Of a stretch of DNA of 5,477 bases, positions 5,289 to 5,477 are shown one piece after another. The stretch spans positions 1-5,477 of the forward strand of contig JAUVQV010000084.1 in assembly GCA_030597995.1 (NCBI GenBank). Direction: 5' to 3'. Under the pieces are notes generated by a model that saw only the letters and a list, made by a program, of their open reading frames with translations, searched no databases and had not been told where the DNA came from. The position numbers and the translations under genes were made by a program. This DNA comes from Candidatus Rokuibacteriota bacterium (lineage in GTDB: Bacteria > JAUVQV01). Numbering within the stretch: the stretch's first letter is position 1; the number at the start of each line of letters is the position of its first letter.

Positions 5289-5477
5289 GTGGGACAGCCG
5301 CCGATTGTGTCCGTGGTCTCGAAGAGCGGCACCGGTAAGACCACGCTGCTGGAGAAACTGATCGCCGAGCTCAAGGAGCGGGGTTACCGGGTCGGGGTCC
5401 TCAAGCACGACGCCCACCGATTCGAGATCGATCACGAGGGGAAAGATTCCTGGCGTCTCACCCAGGCCGGGGCCGAC
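5289..5477 (+). CDS. mobB: MobB, molybdopterin-guanine dinucleotide biosynthesis GTPase (5' part)
   Basis: The first 63 codons of a gene that runs off the right edge are present. The product is a P-loop GTP-binding protein that assists MobA, which attaches GMP to molybdopterin to make the guanine-dinucleotide cofactor used by DMSO-reductase-family enzymes. The Walker A region SKSGTGKTT (11-19) follows a short beta strand, then VGVLKHDAH (35-43) and DHEGKDSWRLTQAGA (48-62), the characteristic MobB signature with the K-D-S segment. The start must be this GTG: the in-frame stop TAG at 5277 is followed only by GGA, GGG and AAT. GGGAGGG (5279-5285) provides the ribosome binding site. It is divergent from larE-moeB and has a long leader that may regulate it. 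A fusion to another Moco domain downstream cannot be excluded. Confidence 0.88.
   Translation, partial: MGQPPIVSVVSKSGTGKTTLLEKLIAELKERGYRVGVLKHDAHRFEIDHEGKDSWRLTQAGAD

Noticed and set aside
5175..5435. 86-residue frame on the minus strand over the mobB start
   Set aside because: It is antisense to mobB and its leader, with no motif; the + strand P-loop protein is clear.

Overview
The window suggests a GC-rich, Gram-negative, probably anaerobic bacterium. Three genes look like lipopolysaccharide (LPS) core assembly: a WaaE-like family 2 glycosyltransferase, a GT-B glycosyltransferase and a Kdo/WaaP-type sugar kinase. The intergenic C-rich/G-rich palindromes remind me of those scattered through deltaproteobacterial (Desulfobacterota) and related genomes. 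That placement is an inference, because no rRNA or other marker gene is present.

Left half (1-3222), envelope genes. A GC-rich double hairpin (45-78) precedes a good sigma70-type promoter (104-132) that reads into the WaaE-like glycosyltransferase (185-952, +). A GT-B glycosyltransferase (966-2105, -) faces it across 13 bp and has its own extended -10 promoter. A 307-bp gap (2106-2412) carries that promoter and three successive perfect hairpins (2260-2364). The LPS-kinase-like gene (2413-3222, +) follows, with a strong ribosome binding site. The three genes are not one operon: orientations alternate and each appears to have its own start signals.

Right half (3223-5477), sulfur and molybdenum cofactor genes. 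A MoeB/ThiF-type sulfur-carrier adenylyltransferase (3228-4034, -) lies downstream of a LarE-type PP-loop sulfur transferase (4112-4993, -), and the two probably share a transcript. Divergent to them, mobB (5289 to beyond the window edge, +) begins with its P-loop intact. MoeB activates the small sulfur carrier of molybdopterin synthase, and MobB is the GTPase partner of guanine-dinucleotide attachment. LarE is known for sulfur insertion in the nickel-pincer cofactor, so its position between two molybdenum-cofactor genes is notable.

The most interesting stretch is the mobB leader (about 5090-5288). It has a plausible promoter, a nearly perfect 10+10 bp dyad over the predicted start point that resembles a ModE-type molybdate operator, and then a 116-nt segment closed by long inverted repeats whose 3' arm covers the mobB ribosome binding site. 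No tRNA, rRNA, CRISPR array, transposase or convincing intrinsic terminator was seen.
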